NCBI RefSeq assembly: GCF_003992625.1
Contig: NZ_RZMW01000020.1
Span: 1-64,000 of the forward strand
Reading direction: 5' to 3'
Length of the DNA stretch: 64,000 nt
From: Pelagibacterium lentulum
GTDB lineage: Bacteria; Pseudomonadota; Alphaproteobacteria; Rhizobiales; Devosiaceae
A program made the position numbers and the translations under genes. Under the pieces are notes generated by a model. It searched no databases, was not told the origin of the DNA, and saw only the letters and a program-made list of their open reading frames with translations. Position 1 is the first letter of the stretch. Every line of letters begins with the position of its first letter. This document shows positions 21,538 through 29,839 of the stretch, one piece after another.

Positions 21538-21549
21538 TGCGGTCTCCCC

Positions 21550-22188
21550 CTAAACCGGCGTTTCGCTGTCTTCGTAACTGTCGATGACACTCGCCGATAT
21601 ATAGACGTCGGGACGCGAAATATTGGCCACGGCCGTCAGCACATATTGAATTCCCGTAACGACGAAGCCGACCGGCAACCACACCAGCATCATATAGACC
21701 GGCAGGCGGGTGGCAGGTGCAATACGACCGGTATTGTAAACGCTCATCACATAAGAGAACGAGTACCAGGCCAGCACGAACATCACGGCCGCTGTAATCA
21801 GCGCAATAACGACCATTAGCACTTTACGCCAACGGTCGCTGAACTGATCGTAAATCGCCGACATCCGGATATGGCGGCCCTGGCGCGCGGCATAGCCGAT
21901 GCCGGCAAACGTAATCAGAATGACAAGAAACTGGTTTATTTCTTCAGTCGCAGGGAATGAACGACCGAACCCGAAACGCCCAACCACATTGGCCACCGAA
22001 TTGGTGGCCATGAGCAAGACGCCCGCGGACAGAATGAACGCCTCGAACCAGGCCAACCCGCGGTCGAGATAGGCGAGCGGCTTGAGCGGTCCCTTAAACT
22101 CGCTCTTGGGCGGAATCGCCCCAGGCATACCGGCATGAGGTGGAGTTGCAGGCCCTCGATCGGGCCCTTTATCGCCATCGTCGCTCAT
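21550..22188 (-). CDS. teaB: Ectoine/hydroxyectoine TRAP transporter, small permease subunit
   Basis: This DctQ-type small subunit (212 residues) has four predicted membrane helices after a hydrophilic, proline-rich N-terminus of about 45 residues. The conserved segment FPATEEINQFLVILITFAGI, followed by RQGRHIRM, is the usual DctQ signature. It would form the membrane complex with the downstream teaC product. It is separated from the binding-protein gene by 89 bases that contain a hairpin. Confidence 0.9.
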   Translation of the reverse strand: MSDDGDKGPDRGPATPPHAGMPGAIPPKSEFKGPLKPLAYLDRGLAWFEAFILSAGVLLMATNSVANVVGRFGFGRSFPATEEINQFLVILITFAGIGYAARQGRHIRMSAIYDQFSDRWRKVLMVVIALITAAVMFVLAWYSFSYVMSVYNTGRIAPATRLPVYMMLVWLPVGFVVTGIQYVLTAVANISRPDVYISASVIDSYEDSETPV

Positions 22189-22242
22189 CGCTGCGTCCTT
22201 CGATCAAGGCAATTGGCCATAGTAAAATCAGCTAAAAGCAGA

Positions 22243-22266
22243 ATGGGGCCCCGTATGAGGCCCCAT
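22243..22266 (-). terminator. Hairpin between teaA and teaB (attenuating terminator)
   Basis: A perfect 8-bp stem (ATGGGGCC / GGCCCCAT) with an 8-base loop lies 12 bases after the teaA stop, inside the operon. The downstream RNA is only moderately U-rich. Such structures after binding-protein genes often stabilise the upstream message or reduce read-through, so that more receptor than permease is made. Confidence 0.6.
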
Positions 22267-22277
22267 CCATAGGTCTG

Positions 22278-23324
22278 TTATTCTGCGACAGCCGCCCGGG
22301 CGGCTTCTATATCAGCTTCGAAGCCTTCGAGGACAGCGGCACCGGCATCGCCGGTCTCGGCAAGATAGACCTCACGTACTTGTTGAGCTGCCTGACGGAA
22401 CGGCTCGCGCTGCTCGTCGGTGAGACGCGTCACGCCCATCTCCGGCTTTGCCTCAAGGATCATTTCAAGCGACGCTTCGGTCAGCCCTTCCTGATACTCG
22501 ATGATGTATTCGAACGCATGCCACGCCGCATCGCGCATCAGTTGCTGATCCTCCTCGCTCAGACCATCAAAGAACGTCTTATTGGCCAGAACGGCGGTGG
22601 TGAAGTTGTTATGACCGGTGAAGGTGATGTGATCGGTAACTTCATACATGTTCGTCGATTCAACGAAGAACATTGGATTTTCCTGCCCCTGGATCATGTT
22701 GAGCTGGAGCGCACCGAATACCTCGCCCCAAGGGAGCGGCGTCGGCGTCGCGCCAAAGGCTTCATAGGTCGAAACCAGGATCGGCGAGGTCATCACACGA
22801 AAATTGACGCCAGCCAGATCGTCTGGCGACTCCACCGGCTGCTTCGTGGTCATCACCACTTCGCCTTCCGGATACATCGAGAGCATTTCAAAGCCCTGAT
22901 CGTTATACCGTCCGGCGAGGGTTTCGTGGATGGTGGGCGACGAACGGAAAAACTCAGCCAATACGTCTGTATCCTCAGGCAACACGTAAGGCAGGTTGAA
23001 TACATTGAGTTCAGGGATCAGGCTGCCGGTAAATCCGGGCGATGCCGTGACCATTTCGATTCCGCCCATCTGCGCCAATTCGGTTGTATCCGCTGACTCA
23101 CCAAGCGTCCCGAACGGGAAAATGGTGACGGTATGATCGGAATTTGCCTCGATGTACTCCTTGAACTGGGTTGCATAAACACCCTGCACCTCGTGAATGG
23201 CTTCTTCGAGTGCGTACTTGATATCCAGCGCCGATGCAGCACCGACAGTCAAAGCCAGCATGGAGGCCGATGCAGCAAGTCCAAGACCGGCCCTGCGCAG
23301 CGCTCCAAGAGAATTGCATGTCAT
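22278..23324 (-). CDS. teaA: Ectoine/hydroxyectoine TRAP transporter solute-binding protein
   Basis: This is a DctP-type periplasmic receptor with a signal peptide ending near ASALD (residue about 33). Long stretches match remembered Halomonas elongata TeaA: EANSDHTVTIFPFGTLGES, SPGFTGSLIPELNVF, MYPEGEVVMTT, GATPTPLPWGEVFGALQ and GQENPMFFVES. The conserved arginine of FRVMTSP is the one that binds the ligand carboxylate in the family. This makes ectoine or 5-hydroxyectoine the most likely ligand (the Ruegeria orthologue is called UehA). It is the first gene of a minus-strand unit and is divergent from eutABC. Confidence 0.93.
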   Translation of the reverse strand: MTCNSLGALRRAGLGLAASASMLALTVGAASALDIKYALEEAIHEVQGVYATQFKEYIEANSDHTVTIFPFGTLGESADTTELAQMGGIEMVTASPGFTGSLIPELNVFNLPYVLPEDTDVLAEFFRSSPTIHETLAGRYNDQGFEMLSMYPEGEVVMTTKQPVESPDDLAGVNFRVMTSPILVSTYEAFGATPTPLPWGEVFGALQLNMIQGQENPMFFVESTNMYEVTDHITFTGHNNFTTAVLANKTFFDGLSEEDQQLMRDAAWHAFEYIIEYQEGLTEASLEMILEAKPEMGVTRLTDEQREPFRQAAQQVREVYLAETGDAGAAVLEGFEADIEAARAAVAE

Positions 23325-23665
23325 ATTTCGCGTCCTTCCTTTGTTGGTTGCAGTTATTTACCCCAAGCATGCAAGCACGGATCGCGTTTCAATCCATGCC
23401 GCTACTATTCGACTGCTTGTGTATTGCCGCGAAACACAGGCCAAAAAAACCGAAATCGCAGCAAATTCTTTTACCCATAGCGTTACGGACTAAGGCCTGG
23501 AAGTCGAGGGATGATACATCTTTATCTCGCCACGTTCGCAGCAAGATCGGCTATGAACGCCTCTTAACTTGGTGAGATCACCTACGGCCCTCGTGTTCAT
23601 ACTGTCTTGGCGTTAGGCTCCAGCTAAAGACGCCTGCTGACCTGCGCCTTCATACGGGGTGGAAT
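23325..23665. other. Divergent regulatory region of the ectoine island
   Basis: These 341 bases separate the teaA and eutA starts and must carry the promoters of both arms. I see no gene. An imperfect inverted repeat GGCGT (23609-23613) / ACGCC (23630-23634) upstream of eutA is a candidate operator for the Lrp-type protein, but the assignment is speculative. The stretch is more A+T-rich than the flanking genes. Confidence 0.5.
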
Positions 23666-24424
23666 ATGGAAACGAACGTGGTCGCGGGGCAAGACTCCGC
23701 TGCGGTGCCGCTGATTGGTGCAATTTTGCTGGCCACAGACATGGTTACGGAGCGCGACATGCGCGCGTTGCTGCCGCCATCGGCCCTTACCTGCACAACA
23801 CGTATTCCATTTGAAAACCCGACGACGCCTGACAATCTGCGCAAGACGCTCCCCCATCTTGGCACGGCAGCAAGCCTTTTGGTGCCGGGAGGCGATCTAT
23901 CTGCCATTTATTTCTCCTGCACCTCCGCGACGATCACCTTGGGAGAAAGCGTTGTGCATGATGCCATTCACGCTCAACGGCCCGGCATTGAAATCGTCAC
24001 TCCGCTTGCAGCAGCGAAACGCGCTTTTGCAGCATTGGCAGCAAAAAGAGTATCCGTCTTTACGCCCTACGTTGCCCAAACCGCGAAAGTCGTAGTTGAT
24101 CATCTTTCCGATAGTGGATTTGAAATCGCCTCTACGCTGGGCCTCGATATGGAAGATGACCGCGATATGGCCGTTCTCCCAGCACAAACCATCATTGATT
24201 ATGCAGTCTCGGCGACAGCGCCGGATGCAGAAGCCTTGTTTATCTCCTGCACAGCCCTTCCTGCGGCAACGCTGGTTGCTCAGATCGAGGCGGCTATCGG
24301 GCGCCCGGTCGTCACCTCGAATCTGGCCGGGCTTTGGCAAGCATCCCGAATCGCAGGGATATTCAAACCGGACGCCGCCCATGGACGCCTGATGGGTCTG
24401 CACGATCTCGGAGAGGGTGCATGA
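23666..24424 (+). CDS. eutA: Asp/Glu/hydantoin racemase family protein EutA (hydroxyectoine utilisation)
   Basis: This 252-residue protein of the maleate isomerase/Asp-Glu racemase family has two cysteine active-site motifs, YFSCTSATITLGE near residue 90 and LFISCTALPAAT near residue 192. EutABC together convert 5-hydroxyectoine to ectoine in rhizobial and roseobacter clusters. The order eutA-eutB-eutC with overlapping ends is diagnostic. Its TGA overlaps the ATG of eutB. Confidence 0.9.
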   Translation: METNVVAGQDSAAVPLIGAILLATDMVTERDMRALLPPSALTCTTRIPFENPTTPDNLRKTLPHLGTAASLLVPGGDLSAIYFSCTSATITLGESVVHDAIHAQRPGIEIVTPLAAAKRAFAALAAKRVSVFTPYVAQTAKVVVDHLSDSGFEIASTLGLDMEDDRDMAVLPAQTIIDYAVSATAPDAEALFISCTALPAATLVAQIEAAIGRPVVTSNLAGLWQASRIAGIFKPDAAHGRLMGLHDLGEGA

Positions 24425-25419
24425 TGTCTGTTCCCTTCACGGCCGTTCTTGGCGCAAAAAAGCGCATTGCCGCACACATTCATCGCACGCCTTTGGAGCT
24501 GGCCGCCAGACTGACAGAACATTGTGGCGTTCCGGTGTGGCTCAAGAAAGAGCATCAGCAGTTGACCGGAAGCTTCAAACTGCGCGGCGCCACAAATGCC
24601 GTCCTGGCTCTTTCGGCCGGGCAGCGCGCCAATGGCGTTTGCACCGCCTCAACCGGCAATCACGGCCGTGCCCTGGCCTATGCTGCAAAATCAATTGGCA
24701 CGCATGCGACCATCTGCATGTCGCGCCTCGTGCCTGACAATAAGGTCAAGGCAATCGAAGCGCTTGGCGCCGGGATCAAAATCGTTGGGCGCAGTCAGGA
24801 TGATGCGCAGGCAGAAGTCGACCGCCTGGTTGCTGAAGAGAGTCTTGTTACCATTCCGCCCTTCGATCATGAAGACATCATCGCCGGGCAAGGCACGCTG
24901 GGCCTCGAAATTCTCGAAGATGTTCCCGAACTTGATGCCATTCTCGTGCCGCTCTCGGGCGGAGGCCTTATTGCCGGTGTCGCTTTGGCCGTCAAAACAC
25001 TTTCGCCCAAGACGCAGGTTATCGGCATCTCAATGGAGCGTGGAGCAGCCATGATTGCCTGCCTTGCCGCAGGTAAACCGGTTGTCGTGAAGGAATTGCC
25101 AACCTTGGCCGATTCCCTGGGCGGCGGAATCGGACTCGAAAATCGCCACACATTCGCAATGGTCCGCGACCTTGTGGATGAAACCGTTACGGTAACGGAA
25201 CGTGAGATCGCCGACGCCATTACCCATGCGTACGAGCACGAAGGCGAGGTGCTCGAAGGCGCCGCCGCTGTTCCCATTGCCGCGCTGCTGGCAGGTAAAG
25301 TTGCTCCAAAAGGTCCGTCCGCATTGATCCTCAGCGGCAAAAATCTCGACATTGCAATGCACCGAGCAATCGTTTCGCGGACGCATCCGGTTTATCAGAA
25401 GGCACGTTCACATGCCTGA
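24421..25419 (+). CDS. eutB: Threonine dehydratase-like PLP enzyme EutB (hydroxyectoine utilisation)
   Basis: This 332-residue fold type II PLP enzyme resembles serine/threonine dehydratases. The PLP lysine is in LTGSFKLRGATNAV (near residue 50) and the phosphate-binding loop is PLSGGGLIAGVALA. In hydroxyectoine catabolism EutB is proposed to dehydrate the hydroxylated intermediate. The gene overlaps eutA by four bases and eutC by eight. Tandem ATGs occur at 24421 and 24424. Confidence 0.9.
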   Translation: MMSVPFTAVLGAKKRIAAHIHRTPLELAARLTEHCGVPVWLKKEHQQLTGSFKLRGATNAVLALSAGQRANGVCTASTGNHGRALAYAAKSIGTHATICMSRLVPDNKVKAIEALGAGIKIVGRSQDDAQAEVDRLVAEESLVTIPPFDHEDIIAGQGTLGLEILEDVPELDAILVPLSGGGLIAGVALAVKTLSPKTQVIGISMERGAAMIACLAAGKPVVVKELPTLADSLGGGIGLENRHTFAMVRDLVDETVTVTEREIADAITHAYEHEGEVLEGAAAVPIAALLAGKVAPKGPSALILSGKNLDIAMHRAIVSRTHPVYQKARSHA

Positions 25420-26407
25420 AATCAAAATCCTTTCTCAAGGTGACCTCGAACGGCTGGTTCCTCTCGATCACGACGCCATTGCCTGCGTTGAGGATGCGTT
25501 TCGTGCGCTGGCGACCCAACCCGTAGTCATGCCTGCGATCCTGCGACTCGATATTGCCGACGCCAACGGCGAAGTCGACGTAAAAACCGCTTACGTTCCG
25601 GGTATCGACAGTTTTGCGATAAAGATCAGCCCCGGCTTTTTCAACAATCCCCAAATTGGCCTGCCGTCCGTGAACGGACTCATGGTGTTGCTGAGTGCAA
25701 AGACCGGACTTGTGGAAGCCATGCTGCTCGACAACGGCTATCTCACCGACGTCCGTACGGCAGCTGCCGGTGCCGTCGCGGCGAAGCACCTCTCAAGCGA
25801 GGATGCAAGTGCGGCTGCCATTATTGGCGCGGGCATGCAGGCGCAAATGCAGGCCGAAGCGCTGTGCCTCGTCCGCCCAATTACGGAAATTGCGCTCTGG
25901 GCACGTGACCAGGACAAGGCCCAAAAGCGCGCTGCAACCATTGAGGCAGCGACAGGCACCACCGTCGTTGTCGCAGAATCGATCTCCGAAGCGATTAAGG
26001 GCCGGGATATTATCGTCACAACGACACCCTCCTCCAAGCCGTTGATCGAAGCAGACCTGCTGGAGCCGGGCCAACACCTGACAGCAATGGGATCGGATGC
26101 CGAGCATAAGAACGAGATCGATCCGAACCTGTTTCGCCTTGACGATCTTGTCTATGTCGCCGACCGGCTCAGTCAGACGCGCATTCTCGGCGAGTTGCAC
26201 CACGCGCTGGAGAAAAGCATCGTCCCCAAGGATGCGACATACCCAGAATTGGGCGAGATCATTGCCGGCGCCCTGCCCGGCAGAACCAGTGCCCATCAGA
26301 TCACATTCGCCGACCTTACGGGCACCGGCGTTCAAGACACTGCCATCGCCACTCTTGCCCGTCAGCGGGCATATCGAGTTGGCGCAGGTACATCCTTTAA
26401 AAGCTAA
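25412..26407 (+). CDS. eutC: Ornithine cyclodeaminase-like EutC (hydroxyectoine utilisation)
   Basis: The 331-residue protein belongs to the ornithine cyclodeaminase/mu-crystallin family. It shows DNGYLTDVRTAAAGAVAAKHL and the NAD(P)-binding loop IIGAGMQAQMQAEAL in the middle, and GVQDTAIATLA at the C-terminus. It acts with EutA and EutB in the hydroxyectoine to ectoine conversion. The ATG at 25412 lies within the last codons of eutB, implying coupling; an in-frame upstream extension lies wholly inside eutB and is rejected. Confidence 0.9.
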   Translation: MPEIKILSQGDLERLVPLDHDAIACVEDAFRALATQPVVMPAILRLDIADANGEVDVKTAYVPGIDSFAIKISPGFFNNPQIGLPSVNGLMVLLSAKTGLVEAMLLDNGYLTDVRTAAAGAVAAKHLSSEDASAAAIIGAGMQAQMQAEALCLVRPITEIALWARDQDKAQKRAATIEAATGTTVVVAESISEAIKGRDIIVTTTPSSKPLIEADLLEPGQHLTAMGSDAEHKNEIDPNLFRLDDLVYVADRLSQTRILGELHHALEKSIVPKDATYPELGEIIAGALPGRTSAHQITFADLTGTGVQDTAIATLARQRAYRVGAGTSFKS

Positions 26408-26437
26408 CGCCACGGCATTTTTGGAGCATAATGAGAG

Positions 26438-27622
26438 ATGCCAAGTACCCGCCTGCCCTTCACGCTGCCTGAATTCCACGAGCGCCTCGATGCCACACGG
26501 CGCGCAATGCAGACAAATGGTGTTGACGTTCTTATCGTCACCAACCCCTCCAACATGCACTATCTCACCGGCTATGATGGCTGGTCTTTCTATGTCCATC
26601 AGGCTGTTATCGTGTCGCTTACCGACGATCCCCTCTGGTGGGGTCGTCCCATGGACGCAGTCGGCGCTCAGATGACAACCTGGCTGGGCGACGATTCCAT
26701 CCATTCCTATCCCGATCACTTCGTCCAGAATCCTGAAATGCACGCATACGAGCATCTTTGCGGCATTCTTGAGCAAATGGGCTGGGACAATCGCCGCATC
26801 GGCGTCGAGATGGACAATTACTACTTCACCGCTGCCTGTTATAAGACGCTGCTCGATAAACTGCCCAACGCAACGTTGGTCGACGCAACGTCGATTGTGA
26901 CCTGGCAGCGCTCGGTGAAGTCAGAAGCTGAGCTCGAATATATGCGCCGCGCCGCGCGCATTATCGAGGCAACCCATGCTCATATTCGTGAAATCACAGA
27001 GCCGGGCATGCGCAAAAGCGATCTCGTTGCCGAAATCTATGCGGCCTCGATCCGCGGCGTTGATGGATATGGCGGCGACTATTCGGCTATCGTTCCACTA
27101 ACGCCCTCTGGCAAGGATGCCGCAGCGGCACACCTGACATGGGATGATCGCCCGTTACTCAAGGGCGAAGGCACATTCTTTGAAATTGCAGGCTGTTATC
27201 GCCGTTACCATTGTCCGATTTCGCGGACCATTTATCTGGGCGAGCCGCCCAAGGAAATGCTCAAAGCGCAGGAGGCGGTGCTTGAGGGACTTGAAGCGGG
27301 TATGGCCGTTGCAGTGCCCGGTAATACATGCGGTGAAATCGCTGATGCGTTTTTTGGTACGCTAAAGAAACACGGCGTCGAAAAGGCCAGTCGCGCGGGC
27401 TATTCGGTGGGTCTGTCCTATCCGCCCGATTGGGGCGAGCATACCATGAGCATTCGCCCCGGCGATCCTTCGATCCTGCGGGCAAACATGACCTTCCACT
27501 TCATGCCCGCAATCTGGACACCCGATTGGGGGCTGGAAATCACCGAAACCTTCCGTATTCGCGAAGAAGGCGGCCCGGAATGCCTTGCCGATGTGCCGCG
27601 CGAACTCTGCATCAAACCCTAG
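26438..27622 (+). CDS. doeA: Ectoine hydrolase (M24 peptidase-like)
   Basis: The enzyme opens the ectoine ring, giving N-acetyl-2,4-diaminobutyrate isomers. The 394-residue protein has the creatinase/prolidase two-domain layout: an N-terminal domain with NPSNMHYLTGYDGWSFYVHQ and a pita-bread C-terminal domain from about residue 165. The segment YPPDWGEHTMSIRPGD is typical of DoeA/EutD. Only part of the usual M24 metal ligand set is evident, as in known ectoine hydrolases. It follows eutC by 30 bases. Confidence 0.92.
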   Translation: MPSTRLPFTLPEFHERLDATRRAMQTNGVDVLIVTNPSNMHYLTGYDGWSFYVHQAVIVSLTDDPLWWGRPMDAVGAQMTTWLGDDSIHSYPDHFVQNPEMHAYEHLCGILEQMGWDNRRIGVEMDNYYFTAACYKTLLDKLPNATLVDATSIVTWQRSVKSEAELEYMRRAARIIEATHAHIREITEPGMRKSDLVAEIYAASIRGVDGYGGDYSAIVPLTPSGKDAAAAHLTWDDRPLLKGEGTFFEIAGCYRRYHCPISRTIYLGEPPKEMLKAQEAVLEGLEAGMAVAVPGNTCGEIADAFFGTLKKHGVEKASRAGYSVGLSYPPDWGEHTMSIRPGDPSILRANMTFHFMPAIWTPDWGLEITETFRIREEGGPECLADVPRELCIKP

Positions 27623-27631
27623 GAGACATTT

Positions 27632-28801
27632 ATGGCGCATAGACTGCTCGGCGATACGCTCGAGATTTTGGCTGATCTGATTGCCTTTCCCTCGGTCTCC
27701 CAGGACAGCAATCTGGAGTTGATCGCCTATATCAACCAGCGACTCGATCAGATCGGCACGCGGACTTATCTGACCCTTGATCCGACAGGGACAAAGGCTA
27801 ACCTTTTTGCCACGCTTGGCCCACCGGAACTCGACGGGGGCATCATCTTGTCGGGCCATACCGATGTGGTGCCGGTGGAAGGCCAGGACTGGTCCTCCGA
27901 TCCCTATACCGCAACCATTCGCAACCGCAGGCTATACGGTCGCGGCGCATGCGACATGAAGGGGTTCCTTGCCTGCATGATGGCTTTCGCGCCTCACTAT
28001 GCCGAAGCCGGGATCAGCCGTCCGCTGCATCTGGCCTTTACCTATGACGAGGAAGTTGGCTGTCACGGCGCCAAGGTGATGCTCCGCGAGTTGCAGGCGG
28101 TTGGACGCAAGCCTTCCCTTTGCATTGTGGGCGAGCCCTCAATGATGGGTATTATCGATGGGCACAAGGGGTGCTGCGAATACACAACGAACTTTACCGG
28201 CCTTGAGGGTCATGGTTCCATGCCGGACCATGGCGTAAACGCCGTGGAATATGCTGCGCGGTTCGTTGCAAAACTGCTTGAACTCGCCGATGAACTCAAA
28301 GCCAGAGGCCCCAGGAATGGACGCTTCGATCCGGCCCATTCGACCATCCAGGTTGGCAAGATGACCGGCGGCATTGCCCGCAACATCATTGCAGGCAATG
28401 CGTCCATCGATTGGGAGTTGCGACCGGTAACAAAGGAAGATTATGCCTTCGTCCATCAGCAGCTCGATGCCTTTATCTACGACGAGCTTTTACCCAGAAT
28501 GCAGGCGATCCATCCCGAAGCAGGTATCGATACAGAAATCGTCGGCGATGTTGGCGGACTTGAACCGGTTGAAAGCTCAAAGGCGGTCGAACTCGTGCGC
28601 GACCTGACAGGCAATACCGATCCGACCCAGTGCGTTTCATTCAACACCGAAGCCGGGCTTTTCCAGGATATCGGCATCGACACCGTAATCTGTGGGCCAG
28701 GCTCCATCGAACAGGCGCACAAGCCCGACGAATTCGTTGAACTTGATCAACTCAGCGCTTGCCTTGAAATGATCGAGAACCTCGAACGGCACCTCAAATG
28801 A
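27632..28801 (+). CDS. M20-family deacetylase (ArgE-like), probable N-acetyl-diaminobutyrate deacetylase
   Basis: This is a zinc-dependent M20 amidohydrolase of 389 residues. It shows SGHTDVVPVEGQDWSSDPY near residue 72, GRGACDMKGFLA near 108, the catalytic glutamates of YDEEVGCHG, and a lid domain with EGHGSMPDHGVNAV. By sequence it is an acetylornithine deacetylase (ArgE) relative. It occupies the slot of doeB/eutE directly after doeA (9 bases, strong AGGAG), so it most likely removes the acetyl group to release 2,4-diaminobutyrate. Characterised DoeB/EutE proteins belong to the unrelated AstE/aspartoacylase family, so this would be a non-orthologous replacement. It could instead act on acetylornithine. 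Confidence 0.8.
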   Translation: MAHRLLGDTLEILADLIAFPSVSQDSNLELIAYINQRLDQIGTRTYLTLDPTGTKANLFATLGPPELDGGIILSGHTDVVPVEGQDWSSDPYTATIRNRRLYGRGACDMKGFLACMMAFAPHYAEAGISRPLHLAFTYDEEVGCHGAKVMLRELQAVGRKPSLCIVGEPSMMGIIDGHKGCCEYTTNFTGLEGHGSMPDHGVNAVEYAARFVAKLLELADELKARGPRNGRFDPAHSTIQVGKMTGGIARNIIAGNASIDWELRPVTKEDYAFVHQQLDAFIYDELLPRMQAIHPEAGIDTEIVGDVGGLEPVESSKAVELVRDLTGNTDPTQCVSFNTEAGLFQDIGIDTVICGPGSIEQAHKPDEFVELDQLSACLEMIENLERHLK

Positions 28802-28805
28802 ACGA

Positions 28806-29774
28806 TCAGGCGGGATCTGCAGCCAATATGGCGTCGATCATCGCCTGATTGCCCTTGGAAAATTCCAGCGGACAGATAAAGGCCTCACCCGTTTTGACCG
28901 AGCGGGTGAACGCCTCGACCATCAATTGATACTGATCGATTCCGTTGAAACTTTCAGACCGCGTAACGCCGTTTGCATCGCGCCATTCAACCCGCACATC
29001 GCCATAAAGATTGGCATTGAAGGGTGCCGTAACCCGAATCCATCCCTCTTGGCCGTGAAACACCATTTCCTGACGCGGAGCCTGCCGCATCCCGCAGTAA
29101 AATGACATAGTGAACTCGGGGAACTCAGCCCATACCCGCGCAAATGTATCGACACCGTTTTCCCACTGGATGTCCGCCCGCAGATCGGTCGGTTCCGCTC
29201 CTGTCGCGAACCGGGCCGTGATCGAAGGATAGACACCTATATCGTACAGCCCGCCGCCGCCGACCTCGGGTCGATTGCGGATATTGCTCATGTCTGTATT
29301 GCGATAGGAAAACGCGCCGTCGACATGGATGAGCTTGCCGATGGCACCCTGCGCCAGCAATGCCTTGACCCGGTGCCATTGTGGATGGTGGAGCACCATG
29401 AAACCTTCGGCAGCAAGCAACCCGGTTTCGTCACGCGCAGCAATCAGCCTGTCGATATGGCTTGCGTGAAGCGCAATAGGCTTTTCGCAAAGGACATGCT
29501 TTCCGGCCCGCAACGCCTTTTCTGTCCACTCGACATGCAGGTGGTTAGGCAGTGGAATATAAATCGCATCGATTTCCGGGTCGGCCAGAAGCGCATCGTA
29601 GCCGTCCAACACCCGAACATGCGGATAGCGCGCAATAAACGGCTCGGTTTTCCCTTTGCTTGACGTTGCGATGGCGGCAAGTTCAGAACCTTCCGCCAAC
29701 GCAAATGCCGGCGCCAACGCCGTGCGCGCAATCTTTGCCGCCCCCAGAATGCCCCAACGCAATGCCTGTCCCAT
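28806..29774 (-). CDS. Gfo/Idh/MocA-family oxidoreductase
   Basis: This NAD(P)-dependent sugar or polyol dehydrogenase of about 322 residues has a Rossmann fold starting LRWGILGAAKIARTALAPA and the signature EKALRAGKHVLCEKPIAL, whose EKP lysine is catalytic. The C-terminal domain follows the Gfo/Idh pattern. ATG at 29774 is preceded by GGAGG at seven bases; an ATG 30 bases upstream lacks one. It lies 65 bases after uxuB in the same direction, so a role in hexuronate or related sugar metabolism is likely, but the substrate is unknown. Its stop is four bases from the convergent deacetylase stop. Confidence 0.85.
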   Translation of the reverse strand: MGQALRWGILGAAKIARTALAPAFALAEGSELAAIATSSKGKTEPFIARYPHVRVLDGYDALLADPEIDAIYIPLPNHLHVEWTEKALRAGKHVLCEKPIALHASHIDRLIAARDETGLLAAEGFMVLHHPQWHRVKALLAQGAIGKLIHVDGAFSYRNTDMSNIRNRPEVGGGGLYDIGVYPSITARFATGAEPTDLRADIQWENGVDTFARVWAEFPEFTMSFYCGMRQAPRQEMVFHGQEGWIRVTAPFNANLYGDVRVEWRDANGVTRSESFNGIDQYQLMVEAFTRSVKTGEAFICPLEFSKGNQAMIDAILAADPA

Positions 29775-29839
29775 GATCGTGCCTCCTTGCATCTGATCAG
29801 CCACGACCTAACATGTTAACACCTTGCAGACAAATATGT

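Noticed and set aside
22278-23324. Generic C4-dicarboxylate (DctP) receptor
   Set aside because: Long identical stretches with the remembered TeaA sequence and the surrounding ectoine genes make an ectoine receptor much more likely.
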